Below, in pieces: positions 27,371-38,100 of a DNA stretch of 64,000 nt; the stretch's first letter is position 1; every line of letters starts with the position of its first letter. The stretch is taken from positions 5,206,501 to 5,270,500 of the forward strand of contig NZ_CP135529.1 in the NCBI RefSeq assembly GCF_032401055.1, read 5' to 3'. A program made the translations under genes and the position numbers. This stretch comes from Tardiphaga sp. 709. Lineage in GTDB: Bacteria > Pseudomonadota > Alphaproteobacteria > Rhizobiales > Xanthobacteraceae. The notes beneath the pieces were generated by a model, which was not told the DNA's origin, made no database searches, and saw only the letters and a program-made list of their open reading frames with translations.

Positions 27371-27550
27371 ATGACCAAGCTGGACGCAGAAGTCGACGAT
27401 CTCATCGCCGCCTGCCACGGCGACACCCGTGGCACCGTTGCTGCGCTCATTCTCGTCAACCAGCAGCTCGAGACCGAACTGGCCGAGCTGCGCGCGCAGA
27501 TGGCCGCACGTCCGTCCGATGACCAGATGGTGCACGCCGTTCTGCACTGA
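27371..27550 (+). CDS. Small conserved-looking hypothetical protein
   Basis: A 59-residue acidic protein starting MTKLDAEVDDLIAACHGD and ending MVHAVLH. A good AGGAG ribosome site sits 10 bases before the ATG. The sequence is helical and amphipathic (LVNQQLETELAELRAQMAA), with no membrane span. Codon use matches the neighbours. Function is not recognised. The 294-base gap before it shows no other gene. Confidence 0.6.
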   Translation: MTKLDAEVDDLIAACHGDTRGTVAALILVNQQLETELAELRAQMAARPSDDQMVHAVLH

Positions 27551-27665
27551 TTGGTGACTTGATGCAGCGCAAGTGCGCCACAAGATTCGCGGTGTATAAA
27601 TTCAATCTCGGCTGGGATTCGGAACGCCCTTTTGGCGTAATCGGAATCTAGGGATGGAGGTTTGA

Positions 27666-27884
27666 ATGCCCAGACAATTTGGACTGAAGGCGACACCGAT
27701 GGCAGCGTCCGCGCCTGCGGCGTGCAAAACGACGCTTGGCCTGATCGGATGGATGTTTGCGCCGAAGAACCGCGTGTCGCGTGGTGCCGCAGCGGTGAGG
27801 CGCTCATCGTCATACACGGCGCTACCCTATGCGCCAGCAAGCTGGCGCGGCTCCCGTGGCCGGCGATCGGTCTCGGTCAACTGA
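27666..27884 (+). CDS. Small basic hypothetical protein
   Basis: A 72-residue, arginine- and alanine-rich ORF with a GGAGG ribosome site 6 bases before the ATG. It has one weakly hydrophobic segment (KTTLGLIGWMF) and a basic serine-rich tail. Nothing in it is recognisable. The good ribosome site is the main support; it could also be a chance ORF. Confidence 0.4.
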   Translation: MPRQFGLKATPMAASAPAACKTTLGLIGWMFAPKNRVSRGAAAVRRSSSYTALPYAPASWRGSRGRRSVSVN

Positions 27885-27904
27885 AATCCGTGTGACATCG
27901 CGCG

Positions 27905-28069
27905 CTAGCGCGTCGAGCGTTTGTCGAGGGTGGCTCGTTCCTTGATTGGCGGCTCTTCCAGAAATTTGTTGGTCGGGGATGGGTCGTCCGTCAGCCAGTC
28001 CACGAAGTGGACGGCATTTTCGATCCAGTCCATCAATCTCGTCCAGGCGCGTGTCAGGGCATGTGGCAT
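27905..28069 (-). CDS. Small hypothetical protein (54 residues)
   Basis: A short minus-strand ORF starting MPHALTRAWTRLMDWIENAV and continuing through an aspartate/proline-rich middle (VDWLTDDPSPTNKFL) to a basic tail. The amino-acid composition and GC-rich third positions look protein-like and the pattern of aromatic and acidic residues is not what a shadow frame gives. There is no strong ribosome site. It lies downstream of the secretion adaptor gene on the same strand. Confidence 0.4.
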   Translation of the reverse strand: MPHALTRAWTRLMDWIENAVHFVDWLTDDPSPTNKFLEEPPIKERATLDKRSTR

Positions 28070-28133
28070 GCCGATTAGTCGCAGATAGCGCGGCTTGGGT
28101 TCAGTAGAGCAGCAAGAGCGGTGGATTAGGCTG

Positions 28134-28430
28134 TCAGGCGGCCTTCATCATTCTTGGCTTGTCGTTGCCAGTTGTGCAGTCGGTGGCGATCTGATCGTCA
28201 CCCAGTTGCCTGCGACGCAGGGCGGACTGCATCTTGCCGAACACTTCGACGACAGTGCGCAGCTCCTCGATCTGCATCGGCCTCGGTCCCTCGTGATATC
28301 CCCGCAAATACCTGGCCGCGGCGACGATCGCCGGCGAAAGCGGCGACTTCAGCTTGTCTTCGCCAAAGCGGGCGTCAGCGAATGAGAAGGAATGCGGTCG
28401 CGACGATGAAAACGAGAGCAAGTCCGCCAA
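28134..28430 (-). CDS. Possible small hypothetical protein
   Basis: A 98-codon minus-strand ORF opening at a TTG; the second half (RYLRGYHEGPRPMQIEELRT, then VVEVFGKMQSALRRRQ) looks like a helical protein. No ATG start with a ribosome site is visible near its 5' end, so the start is unsure. It lies 50 bases after the HlyD-type adaptor gene on the same strand. Confidence 0.3.
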   Translation of the reverse strand: MADLLSFSSSRPHSFSFADARFGEDKLKSPLSPAIVAAARYLRGYHEGPRPMQIEELRTVVEVFGKMQSALRRRQLGDDQIATDCTTGNDKPRMMKAA

Positions 28431-28480
28431 CCATTCGCCAGTTCTTCGATGCTTCCGCGTTGAGGCCGATGCGATTCGAT

Positions 28481-29806
28481 TTAGTCGTGACGGAACGAGC
28501 GAGCCAGTTGGTCCTCGATTGGCTTGCGGAGATAGGCGAATGCCGTACGGGAGCCATTCTGAATATAGGCTTCGACCGGCATACCCGGGACAAGTGCCTT
28601 CTGGCCGAGCTTGGCGAGTTCTCCGTCGACGAGGGCAATACGCGCGACATAATAGGACACACCGGACTGCGGGTCTTTTGTGAGATCGGCCGCTATGCGG
28701 GTAAGTCTTCCGTTGAGATCCGGCGTGACAGCGGAATCGAATGCGGTGAAACGCAGCTTCGCGGATTGACCTAATCGGAGGCGGTCAATCATTTGCGGAT
28801 CGACCCGCGCCTCGACCACGAGAGAATCTTTCTCCGGAACGATGAGCATCAACTGCTCGCCCGCGGTAATAACGCCGCCCACCGTATGAATCGTCTTCTG
28901 GTGAACCATCCCGTCCTGTGGCGCCCGCAGCATCACGCGCGCGAGTTGATCGACCGCCGCGATCCGGCGCTCGGAGAGATCGGCTATCTTGATCTCCACC
29001 TCGCGTAGCTCGGTCGCGATCTCGCGTCGCTGATCCTGCACGACCTGCAAGGTCTGTAGTTCTGTCTCGGTGATGCGGCCTTTGGCCCGCGCCGTTTCGG
29101 CGATCAATTGCCCTTCCTCGCCGATCAATCGCGCAGCCTCGCGTTCGAGTGTGGTCAGCCGTGCGTAGGGAATTAGGTTTTTCTCGAAGAGCTGGCGAAC
29201 CCCTTCGAGTTCGCGTTGGATCAGCCGGATCTGTTCGCGCTTCGACTCGATCTGAGCGGCAAGGCCATGGATCTCCTCACCGATCTGCGACGTGCGCTCG
29301 CGCAGTTGCGACTGTTGGCCGCTGACGGCTTCGCGTCGTCTGAGCAACAGGCTTGTCTCACCGGCGACGATCTCGGCGATCGCAGGCAACTCGATACGGT
29401 CCGCAAGCTCGCCCGGTATCACGAAAGCGTCGCGGCCATCCTGTTCCGCGCGCAGCCGCGCTCGGCGCGTCCAGAACTGGTTGAGCTGGTTTTTGATCAG
29501 CGCCAGGTTGGCTCGCGTCATGGTCTCGTCAAGCCGGACCAGAACGTCGCCTGCGCGCACGCGGTCCCCGTCATTGACAAGAATTTCGGCGACCACCCCG
29601 CCGGTCGGATGCTGAATCCTGCGCACGTTGCTATCGACGACGATCTGTGCGGGCGCTATCACCGCGCTCGCGAGTGGCGCGGTTGCCGCCCAGACGCCAG
29701 CGGTGGAGATCGCCACGGCGAGTATAGCCAGCCCCGCATATGTAGTGCGCCGGATATCGCGGAAGGGATCAGGGCGGCTTGGGTTGGACGCTGCAGAATT
29801 TGGCAT
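28481..29806 (-). CDS. Type I secretion periplasmic adaptor (HlyD/PrsE family)
   Basis: Membrane fusion protein of 441 residues that links an inner-membrane ABC exporter to a TolC-type outer-membrane channel. It has a short cytoplasmic head, one membrane helix at about residues 25-45 (YAGLAILAVAISTAGVWA), a first lipoyl half-motif (IQHPTGGVVAEILVNDGDRV), a long coiled-coil hairpin across about 95-270, and a beta-barrel C-terminal part ending KALVPGMPVEAYIQ, the HlyD signature region. It starts 9 bases after the exporter gene stop. No TolC homologue is in the window. Confidence 0.94.
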   Translation of the reverse strand: MPNSAASNPSRPDPFRDIRRTTYAGLAILAVAISTAGVWAATAPLASAVIAPAQIVVDSNVRRIQHPTGGVVAEILVNDGDRVRAGDVLVRLDETMTRANLALIKNQLNQFWTRRARLRAEQDGRDAFVIPGELADRIELPAIAEIVAGETSLLLRRREAVSGQQSQLRERTSQIGEEIHGLAAQIESKREQIRLIQRELEGVRQLFEKNLIPYARLTTLEREAARLIGEEGQLIAETARAKGRITETELQTLQVVQDQRREIATELREVEIKIADLSERRIAAVDQLARVMLRAPQDGMVHQKTIHTVGGVITAGEQLMLIVPEKDSLVVEARVDPQMIDRLRLGQSAKLRFTAFDSAVTPDLNGRLTRIAADLTKDPQSGVSYYVARIALVDGELAKLGQKALVPGMPVEAYIQNGSRTAFAYLRKPIEDQLARSFRHD

Positions 29807-29815
29807 CAGGTTTCC

Positions 29816-31594
29816 TCAGCTTCGGCCGTCAGCGGTCATGCGAACTTCGTGCACCGGCTGTGGCGCCACCTGGTTTGCAGGGTGTTGCGAAGCAAGCGCC
29901 TTGCGCAGGACTTCATCTTTCGGACCAAATGCCTGGACCTGGCCATTGGCGAGCGTCATCACGAGATCGACCCCTGCGAGAGCCGCCGGGCGGTGCGCGA
30001 CGATGATGGCGATTCCGCCGCGCTCACGTACGCCCTTGATTGCCTGAGTCAAAGCAGCGTCGCCTTCGACGTCGAGATTAGCATTCGGTTCGTCGAGCAC
30101 CACCATGAACGGGTCCCTATAGAGCGCGCGTGCAAGCGCTACCCGTTGCCGCTGCCCACCAGAGAGGGCAGCGCCGGCTTCGCCGATCCGCATTTCGAAG
30201 CCCTTTGGCAGGTTGAGGATCATGTCATAGGCGCCGGCGGCTTTCGCGGCGGCAATGACAGTCGGTCCATCCATCTCCGGATCGAAACGGGCAATGTTCT
30301 CAGCCACCGTGCCGTCGAACAGTTCGACATCTTGCGGCAAGTAGCCCATCAAGCCGCCCCGAACTTCCGCGGGCCACTGGTCGAGGGTTGCGCCATCGAG
30401 GCGGATCTCGCCGCGCGCAGCAGGCCAGATCCCGACCAGCGCACGCGCCAACGTGGATTTGCCTGACGCTGACGGTCCGATGATTCCAACAGCCTGGCCG
30501 GCCTTGAGCTGGAACGTGGCATTCTGAACGATGGCCTTGGTGCCACCCGGCGCGGCGACGAAAACCTGATCGACCGTGAGAATGTGTTGAGCACGTTCCG
30601 GCGCAACGGCAGAAGGGCTCTCGTCTTGAGACGACAGCGCTTCGCGTAGCCGCTGCCAGGCCTGGCGGGCGCCGACGAAAGGACGCCAAACCGAGATCGC
30701 CAGTTCGACGGGAGCCAGCGCACGGCTGCCCATGATCGAGGAGGCAATCATGACACCACTGCTGGCCTGTCCTTCGATTACCAGCCAAGCGCCTAATCCG
30801 AGCAATGCCGATTGCAAGATGAACCGCAGGGTCTTCGACAGCGTGCCAAGTGCACCAGCAATGTCGGAACCGTTCTGCTGAGCGGCGATCTGATCGGCAT
30901 TGGCTGCGCCGATGCGTGAGATGACGCGTCGCTCCATGCCGAGGGCGGCGACGACCTCGGCATTGCGGCGTCCGGCCTCCAGCTGGATGTTGCGTATGGC
31001 GGCATTTCGGGATGCTTCTCGCGTGGGCTTCCGCGTCAGAATTTCCGTGAGAAGAGCAATGCCGAACAGAATGGTTGCGCCGCCGACCAGGGTCCATCCA
31101 AGATACGGATGCAGTAGGAAGCACCCGGCGAGATATAGCGGCATCCATGGCAGATCGAACAGCGTTGTCGGCCCGAGGCCGGACAGGAACCCGCGCACTG
31201 AATCCAGATCATGCGCGAGTTGAACACCGCCGCCGCGGCTGGACTTCAACGGTGATCGCAGAATGGCGGAATTCACTGGCTCCCACAGTGCACCATCAAG
31301 TGCAGCTCCGATGCGTGTGAGGATCCGCTGGCGCAGCCAGTCGAATACGCCCTGCACGGCGTAGATCGCAATTACGATAACCGACAGCGATACGAGAGTA
31401 GGAATGCTGCGTGAGGGAATGACGCGGTCATAGACCTGCAGCATGTAGATGGATCCGGTCAGCATCAGGATGTTGACCACGGCGGAGAACAACCCGACAG
31501 ACAGGAATGCGCTGCGACAAGAAGCGAGAGCAGCGCTCGGAAGGTCTCGGTGTCTCGATCCGGCTGCTCTGTCTGCCGAAAATGCTGTGGTCAT
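29816..31594 (-). CDS. Type I secretion ABC transporter permease/ATPase (PrsD family)
   Basis: Fused membrane/ATPase exporter subunit, 592 residues. The N-terminal half carries the membrane helices (from FLSVGLFSAVVNILMLTGSIY) and the C-terminal half the ATPase with Walker A GPSASGKST (near residue 370), signature LSGGQRQR and Walker B MVVLDEPNANLD. There is no N-terminal C39 peptidase or C39-like domain, as expected for PrtD/PrsD exporters of RTX proteins with C-terminal signals. It is divergent from the giant RTX gene at 32160, its obvious client. Confidence 0.95.
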   Translation of the reverse strand: MTTAFSADRAAGSRHRDLPSAALASCRSAFLSVGLFSAVVNILMLTGSIYMLQVYDRVIPSRSIPTLVSLSVIVIAIYAVQGVFDWLRQRILTRIGAALDGALWEPVNSAILRSPLKSSRGGGVQLAHDLDSVRGFLSGLGPTTLFDLPWMPLYLAGCFLLHPYLGWTLVGGATILFGIALLTEILTRKPTREASRNAAIRNIQLEAGRRNAEVVAALGMERRVISRIGAANADQIAAQQNGSDIAGALGTLSKTLRFILQSALLGLGAWLVIEGQASSGVMIASSIMGSRALAPVELAISVWRPFVGARQAWQRLREALSSQDESPSAVAPERAQHILTVDQVFVAAPGGTKAIVQNATFQLKAGQAVGIIGPSASGKSTLARALVGIWPAARGEIRLDGATLDQWPAEVRGGLMGYLPQDVELFDGTVAENIARFDPEMDGPTVIAAAKAAGAYDMILNLPKGFEMRIGEAGAALSGGQRQRVALARALYRDPFMVVLDEPNANLDVEGDAALTQAIKGVRERGGIAIIVAHRPAALAGVDLVMTLANGQVQAFGPKDEVLRKALASQHPANQVAPQPVHEVRMTADGRS

Positions 31595-32159
31595 ATTTCA
31601 CCTGGGCCAGTAAGCGACAGCGATGCGCGCCGATCGAGTTCGTTATCTGGCTTCAGCGTCAACTACGTGACAGCGCGTGGACTGCGTGCGCGTGCGACGA
31701 TGCAGTCGCTCGATCGGCCACACGAATTACGAGCGATGTTGCGCGGCAAGACACTGCAACAGCAAACATATTTGTTCTTGCGCATCGTGTGCGTGAACTT
31801 CGACCGTTGTCTGTCGCGTGATCGTTGGAGATTTCGAATTCAGTGTCGCTCGATCAGTTCCATCGTCCTTCGATGCGAGCTGCTACCAATCCGAGGTGGA
31901 GCAATGCGCAACGCTTTGCACTTTTGCTGGTGTGGCACGATGTCGCGATTTTCTGTGTCGCCTTTGTAGAGTCGAGCAAAAAGAGCTGTCGGCGCGGGGC
32001 TTCACTGCGACGTTAGAAACCAGTCACGCGGCTGTTAAATCGACGTGGCTACATCCGGCGCATTAACTTTTCGTTAACCAACAGGCGGTCGGTCGCGCGC
32101 CTTCGCATTTGCGGAGCGAGCGATGTTCGACGCGCGCCTCAATGATGGAAGCAGATTTC
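31595..32159. promoter_or_regulatory. Divergent intergenic region of the secretion locus
   Basis: A 565-base gap between the exporter gene and the giant RTX gene. I see no convincing gene: the short open frames here lack ribosome sites and read as cysteine/arginine-rich noise. Close to the RTX gene is an AT-rich stretch with the inverted repeat TTAAC-TTTTC-GTTAA (32063-32077), a candidate regulator site or promoter part. Promoters for both directions must lie here. Confidence 0.5.
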
Positions 32160-35100
32160 ATGTCAACGACATATCACGCTCTTGCCGTTAGCGATCTCGT
32201 GCAGGATTGGTCCAATGCCGGCGCGATCAACGCCGATGACAATTGGTCTTCCGTTCCATCGATCGTCGGCTATCTCGGTGACATCAACGCTGGTTCGCCA
32301 ACTGGCACCGATCCGCGGACATTGACCGGCGCTGGGCTCGGCGCCGTCGATGTGATCGCCAATCAGACCGCCCCGAATTCTCTTACCAATGGCGGCGTTG
32401 CGGAATTCGCTGTTGCCAATCCGACCATTGCGCTGAACGGCTCGGGTACTGCCGACGCGCCGAGCCTCGTGCTTTATCTCGATGCGAGCGGCCGCGATAA
32501 TGTGCGGCTGACTTTCAATGCGCGCGATCTCGACGGCAGCGCAGACGATGCGTCCCAGCCAATTGCGGTGCAGTACCGGATGGGTTCCACCGGGACCTGG
32601 ACGAATGTGCCGGGTGGCTACGCTGCCGACGTGACTACCGCGAATGCCGCTACTCAAGTGACGCCTTTCAATTTGCTGCTGCCGTCCGAAGTCAATGGGC
32701 ACGCGGACTTGCAGGTCCGGATTCTCACCACCAATGCCGGTGGCAATGACGAGTGGGTCGGGATCGACGATATCCGCGTTACGAGCAATGCCAGCACCCC
32801 GGTCGTAGGCCAGACTGTCGGCTTTTCCGCAGGCACGGTGTCGGTCTCGCATGACGAGGGCAATAACGGCTCGACCGTCTATCAATTCACCGTGGAGCGC
32901 AGCGGTGGCGCCGATGGCGATGTCTCGTTCTCCGGAACCATCGCCTCCGCGCAGACCGACGCATCGGACTTCGTCGGAAGCGTGCCGAGTAGCTTTAGCG
33001 GCGTGATTCCGGCTGGGCAGGGCTCGGCAACGGTGACCGTTGTGGTCGCCGGTGACACCACCAGCGAGCCGAATGAAAATTTCACGCTGACGCTTCAGAG
33101 CGCTTCCAATTCCGCCGCCGTGGCGACCACGATTGGCATTGCACAAGCCACCGGCACCATCGTCAATGATGATGTTGCGATTACCAAGATCAGCGCCATC
33201 CAGGGCGCGGGCGCCACCAGCGGAATGGTCGGCCAGACGGTCACCGTCGAAGCCATCGTCGTTGGCGATTTCCAGAACGGGGACGGCGATAACAGCCGCA
33301 ACCTGAACGGCTTCTATGTTCAGGAAGAGGTGACCGACTCCGACGGTAATGTCCTGACCTCCGAAGCCATCTTCGTATTCGGCGGCAACGGCGACGTGGC
33401 CGTCGGCGACCGTGTCCGTGTCACCGGCTCGATCAGCGAGTATTTCGGTCTCACCGAACTCACCGCGACCAACATTTCCGTGGTTGAAGCGGGGGCAGTT
33501 GCCGATATCAGCACGATGGCGACCGTGATCGATCTGCCGGGTGCCGACACCACGCTGAGCCAGGACGGCGACTATCAGCCGAACCTCGAAGCCTATGAGG
33601 GTATGCTGGTCACGCTGCCAGAGACGCTCGTGATCACCGAGCAGTTCAACCTCGATCGCTTCAATGAAATCAAGCTGGTAGCAGGCGATCGCCCGGCCCA
33701 GTTCACTCAGGAAAATGCGCCGGACGCTGCAGCCTACCAGGCCTATCTGGCCGAACTCGGCTCGCGCACCATCACCTACGATGACGGCCTGAACGCGCAG
33801 AACGCGGCCATCAGCAATCTCGATGGTTTCGGCTCGACCTACAACACCGCCACTGCGCCGCGGATGGGAGACACGATCACCGGGCTGACTGGCGTGCTGG
33901 ACTATCAGTGGGCTGGCAATGCCGCATCGGGCGCGACCTGGCGGGTCCGCTCGGTCGAGAACGGCATTAATACGTTCGAAGACGGCGCCGCGCCGCGGAC
34001 TGCTGCGCCCGATGACGTCGGCGGTACGCTCCAGGTCGCAAGCTTCAACGTCCTGAATTTCTTCAAGACGCTGGATAATGGCGCCAGCACCGCCATCGGC
34101 CAGGAGCCGCGCGGCGCCAACGACGCCGTCGAATTCTCCCGCCAGACTGGCAAGCTCGTCGATACCATTCTTGCAATGGATGTCGACGTGTTGGCGCTGA
34201 CCGAGCTTGAGAACGATTTTCTGCCGGGTTCGTCTGGCAATGCGATCGAATATCTGGTCGGCCAGCTCAATGCCGCTGCGGGTCCCGGCACCTATGCCTG
34301 GGTCAATCCCGGTCAGCAATTTGTTGGTGGCGATGCCATCGCTGTCGGCTTCATCTACAAGACCGCGGATGTGAAAATCGCGGACGGGACGACGGTCGCG
34401 ATCCTCAACGATGCCGATTTGCCTGGACTCGGGCTTTCTGGCCTGCTGAGCCAGAGCTCCGTCGGGCATATCTTCGACGGCGCGAATACCAGCCGCAATG
34501 CGCTTGCGGTGACGTTCGAGCAGATCGCCACCGGAGAAACTTTCACCGCAATCGCTAACCACCTCAAATCCAAGAGCGGCACCGGCACCGGCCTCGACGC
34601 TGACCAGGGTGACGGTCAGGGTAACTGGCAGAACCAGCGCGAACTCGCGGCGACTGCGCTCACCGCTTGGGCCAATAGCGACCCGACCGGTTCCGGCGAC
34701 AGCGACGTGCTGATGCTCGGCGATTTCAACAGCTACGCCAAGGAGCAGGCAACGGGCATCATCGAGAATGCAGGCTATGAGAACCTGCATGATCGCGAGG
34801 GTGATGCTTATTCTTATGTCTTCGACGGTCAGACCGGCACCCTAGACTATGCTTTCGCGAATGACAGCCTGTCGTCGCAGGTTACTGGCGTGACTACCTG
34901 GCACATCAATGCCGATGAGGCCGATGCCCTCGACTATAACACCGACTTTTCGCGCGATCCGGCGATCTTCGATGCCGATACGAATGTCCGCGTTTCCGAC
35001 CACGATCCGGTCATCGTTGGCCTCGATCTGAACCAGAACCAGACGCCGTCGACCTACAGGCTGCAGATATTGCATGCGTCGGATTTCGAGGCCGGTCTCG

Positions 35101-38100
35101 ATGCGGTCGATCGTGCCGGCAATTTTGCCGCCATCGTCGATTACCTCGAAGAGACACAGGCGAATTCGATCACGCTGTCGTCGGGCGACAACTTCATCCC
35201 CAGCCCGTTCTTCAGTGCTGGCAGCGACGCTTCGCTGAAGGAAGTATATGAGACCGCCCTCGAGACCTATTACGGTCTTGCCAGCGGCACGCTGAACATC
35301 ACGCCCGGCTTCGGCAGCGCCGACATCTCGATGCTGAACATCATCGGCGTGCAGGCCTCGGCGATCGGCAATCACGAATTCGACGCCGGCACCAACCCGC
35401 TCGCAGCGATCATGCGGCAGACTGCCGGCTTCCCGGGCGCACAGTTCCCGTTTCTATCTGCCAATCTGGATTTCTCGGGCGATCCCAATCTCGCCGGCCT
35501 CTACACCAGTCTCATCCAGAACGCTGACAACTATTCCGGCTTCCCGCCGGCCGTCGGTATCGGCAAGAAGATCGCGCCTGCGACCATCATCGAGGAGGGC
35601 GGCGAAAAGATCGGCGTGGTGGGTGCCACCACCCAGATCGTCGAAAGCATTTCCTCGACGGGCGGCGTCGAAGTGATCGGCGACGATGTTGACGACATGG
35701 TCGCACTTGCTGCGATCCTGCAGCCGACCATCGACAGTCTGATCGCCCAGGGTATCAACAAGATCATCCTGGTCAGCCATCTCCAGCAGATCGCGTTCGA
35801 GCAGGCGCTTGCACCGTTGCTGCACGGCGTCGACATCATCATCTCGGGCGGATCGAACACGCTGCTTGCCGATGCACAGGATACGCTGCGTCCAGGCGAC
35901 ACCGCCGATGGCACTTACCCGATCGTGACCCACAATGCCGATGGCAACACCACGCTGATTGTCAATACCGATGGCGAATACTCCTATGTCGGCCGCCTGG
36001 TGGTCGATTTCGACGCCAATGGCAATGTCATCGCGGGCAGCGTCGATCCGAATGTCAGCGGTGCCTATGCGACCACCGACGGACGGGTCGCCGATCTCTA
36101 TGACGACGTCATCGATGTCGACGGCGACGGCGATATCGATGCGGCGGATGCCAATCCGTTTGCCGAGGGCAGCAAGGGTGATCTCGTCAACGACATCGCC
36201 CAGGGCGTCGGCAATGTGATCGACGCTCAGGACGGCAATCTGTTTGGCAGCACCAATGTCTATCTGGAAGGCCGTCGCGGCGAGGTCCGCACCGAGGAGA
36301 CCAATCTGGGCGACCTCACGGCCGACGCCAATCTCTGGTACGCCCAGAAGGCCGATGCGACGGTGATGGTCTCGATCAAGAATGGCGGCGGTGTCCGCGA
36401 TTCGATCGGCAGCGTCTCCGCAGTGGGCGGCGTCGCCCAAGAGAATCCGCCATCGGCCAATCCCGGTGTCGGCAAGGAAGAGGGCGACATCTCGCAGCTC
36501 GACATCGCCAACTCGCTGCGCTTCAACAATGCCCTGTCCATGGTGACCGTGACGGCAACGCAGTTGCTGACAGTGCTGGAGCATGCGGTGGCCGCGACTG
36601 CGAATGGCGCCACCCCCGGTCAGTTCGCACAGGTCGGCGGGATCGCTTACTCCTTCGACAAGGATAGCCCGGCCGGCAACCGTATTCAGTCGGCCGCGCT
36701 GATCGACGAGAACGGCAATCCCGTTCTTGCTCTGGTCGAGAACGGTGAGCTCGTTGTCGATGCCAATATGGCGATCCGGGTCGTGACGCTGAGCTTCCTG
36801 CTCACGGGCGGCGACGGCTATCCGTTCGCGAGCTTCATTGCGGCGAATCCGGCCTTTGCCAATGTTGTGAACCTGTCTCCGAATCTCGTGCCCGATGCCG
36901 GTCAGGTGGCCAACTTCGCGGCTGAAGGCACCGAACAGGACGCGTTCGCCGAATATCTCGCGGCGCACTATTCCGAAACGGCCTACGATGTCCTCGATAC
37001 CGACCGCGCGCATGACACACGGATCCAAAACCTCGACTATCGGTCGGATACGGTGCTCTCCGTGCAGCCGATCGTGCTGGTCGGCGACGACGATGACAAC
37101 ATCCTCACCGGCGCACTCGGCAACGATACGATCTCCGGCGGCGAGGGCGATGACACGCTGACAGGTCTTGGCGGTGATGATAACCTCGAGGGCGGCGAAG
37201 GCGACGATACGCTGCTCGGCGGTGCGGGGAATGATACGCTCGCCGGTGGCGAGGGTGACGACGCCCTCAGCGGCGATGCTGGCAACGATGTTCTCGCAGG
37301 CGGCGAAGGTGACGACACGCTTTCTGGTGGCGCCGGTGACGACGTTCTCGACGGCGGCGAGGGGTACGATACGCTGGATGGCGGCGCAGGCAACGACCGG
37401 TTGATTGCCGGAGCCGGCGATATCGCGTCCGGCGGCGACGGCGACGACGTCATCGAAGTCTCGACCGACGATTACGCGCCGGCATCGATCGATGGCGGTG
37501 CAGGCAACGACACGGTCAAGCTGGTCGGCGGCGGCACCGGTTCGCTGGATGGCTCGACGGTGATCAATGTCGAGAATCTGCTGGTCCATGGTGGCGCCTG
37601 GACCGTGGGCTCCACGGTCAGTTACGACCATGTCACTGTGGAAGACGGAGCGACGCTGGAATCCGGCGTGACGCGCAACGGTGCCGACACGCTGGTGATC
37701 GCCGCAGGCGGTAAGCTGATCGCCGGTACCGCCATCCTCTGGTCGGGTGGCGGCGCCGCTGTGGTCGACAATGCCGGCCTGATCGAAGGATCGAGCCGCG
37801 TGCTCAACACCACGTCCGGTGCGACGGGGTCGCTGGTCTTCAACAACGCAACGGGCGGCACCGTGCGCGGAGCGCTGAACCCGCAACAGGCGGGACACGC
37901 CGATGCGACCATCACCATCAACAATGCCGGCGTCATGGAAGCGGGCGGTCGTGTCCTGGACTTCCGCAACTTCGATGGCGCCGGAGCCTCGGCGGTCATC
38001 AACAACCTTGCCGGCGGCATCATCCGCCAGTACGGCAGCGACACCGATGTGATCCGCCCCGGCAATGACGGGGTTGTCAACAACTGGGGCACGATCACGA

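Noticed and set aside
28375-28480. Tiny minus-strand ORF ending in a hydrophobic helix (VGGLALVFIVATAFLLIR)
   Set aside because: It looks like a membrane segment, but there is no start codon with a ribosome site that gives more than 19 residues, and it overlaps another small ORF.
31507-32066. Several short plus-strand ORFs in the secretion intergenic region
   Set aside because: They lack ribosome sites, overlap each other and have cysteine/arginine-rich compositions typical of noncoding frames.
32163-34790. 875-codon open frame antisense to the RTX gene
   Set aside because: It is the mirror of a repeat- and Asp/Gly-rich GC-biased gene, has no ribosome site and gives low-complexity sequence. 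The same applies to the 916-codon antisense frame at 35454-38204.
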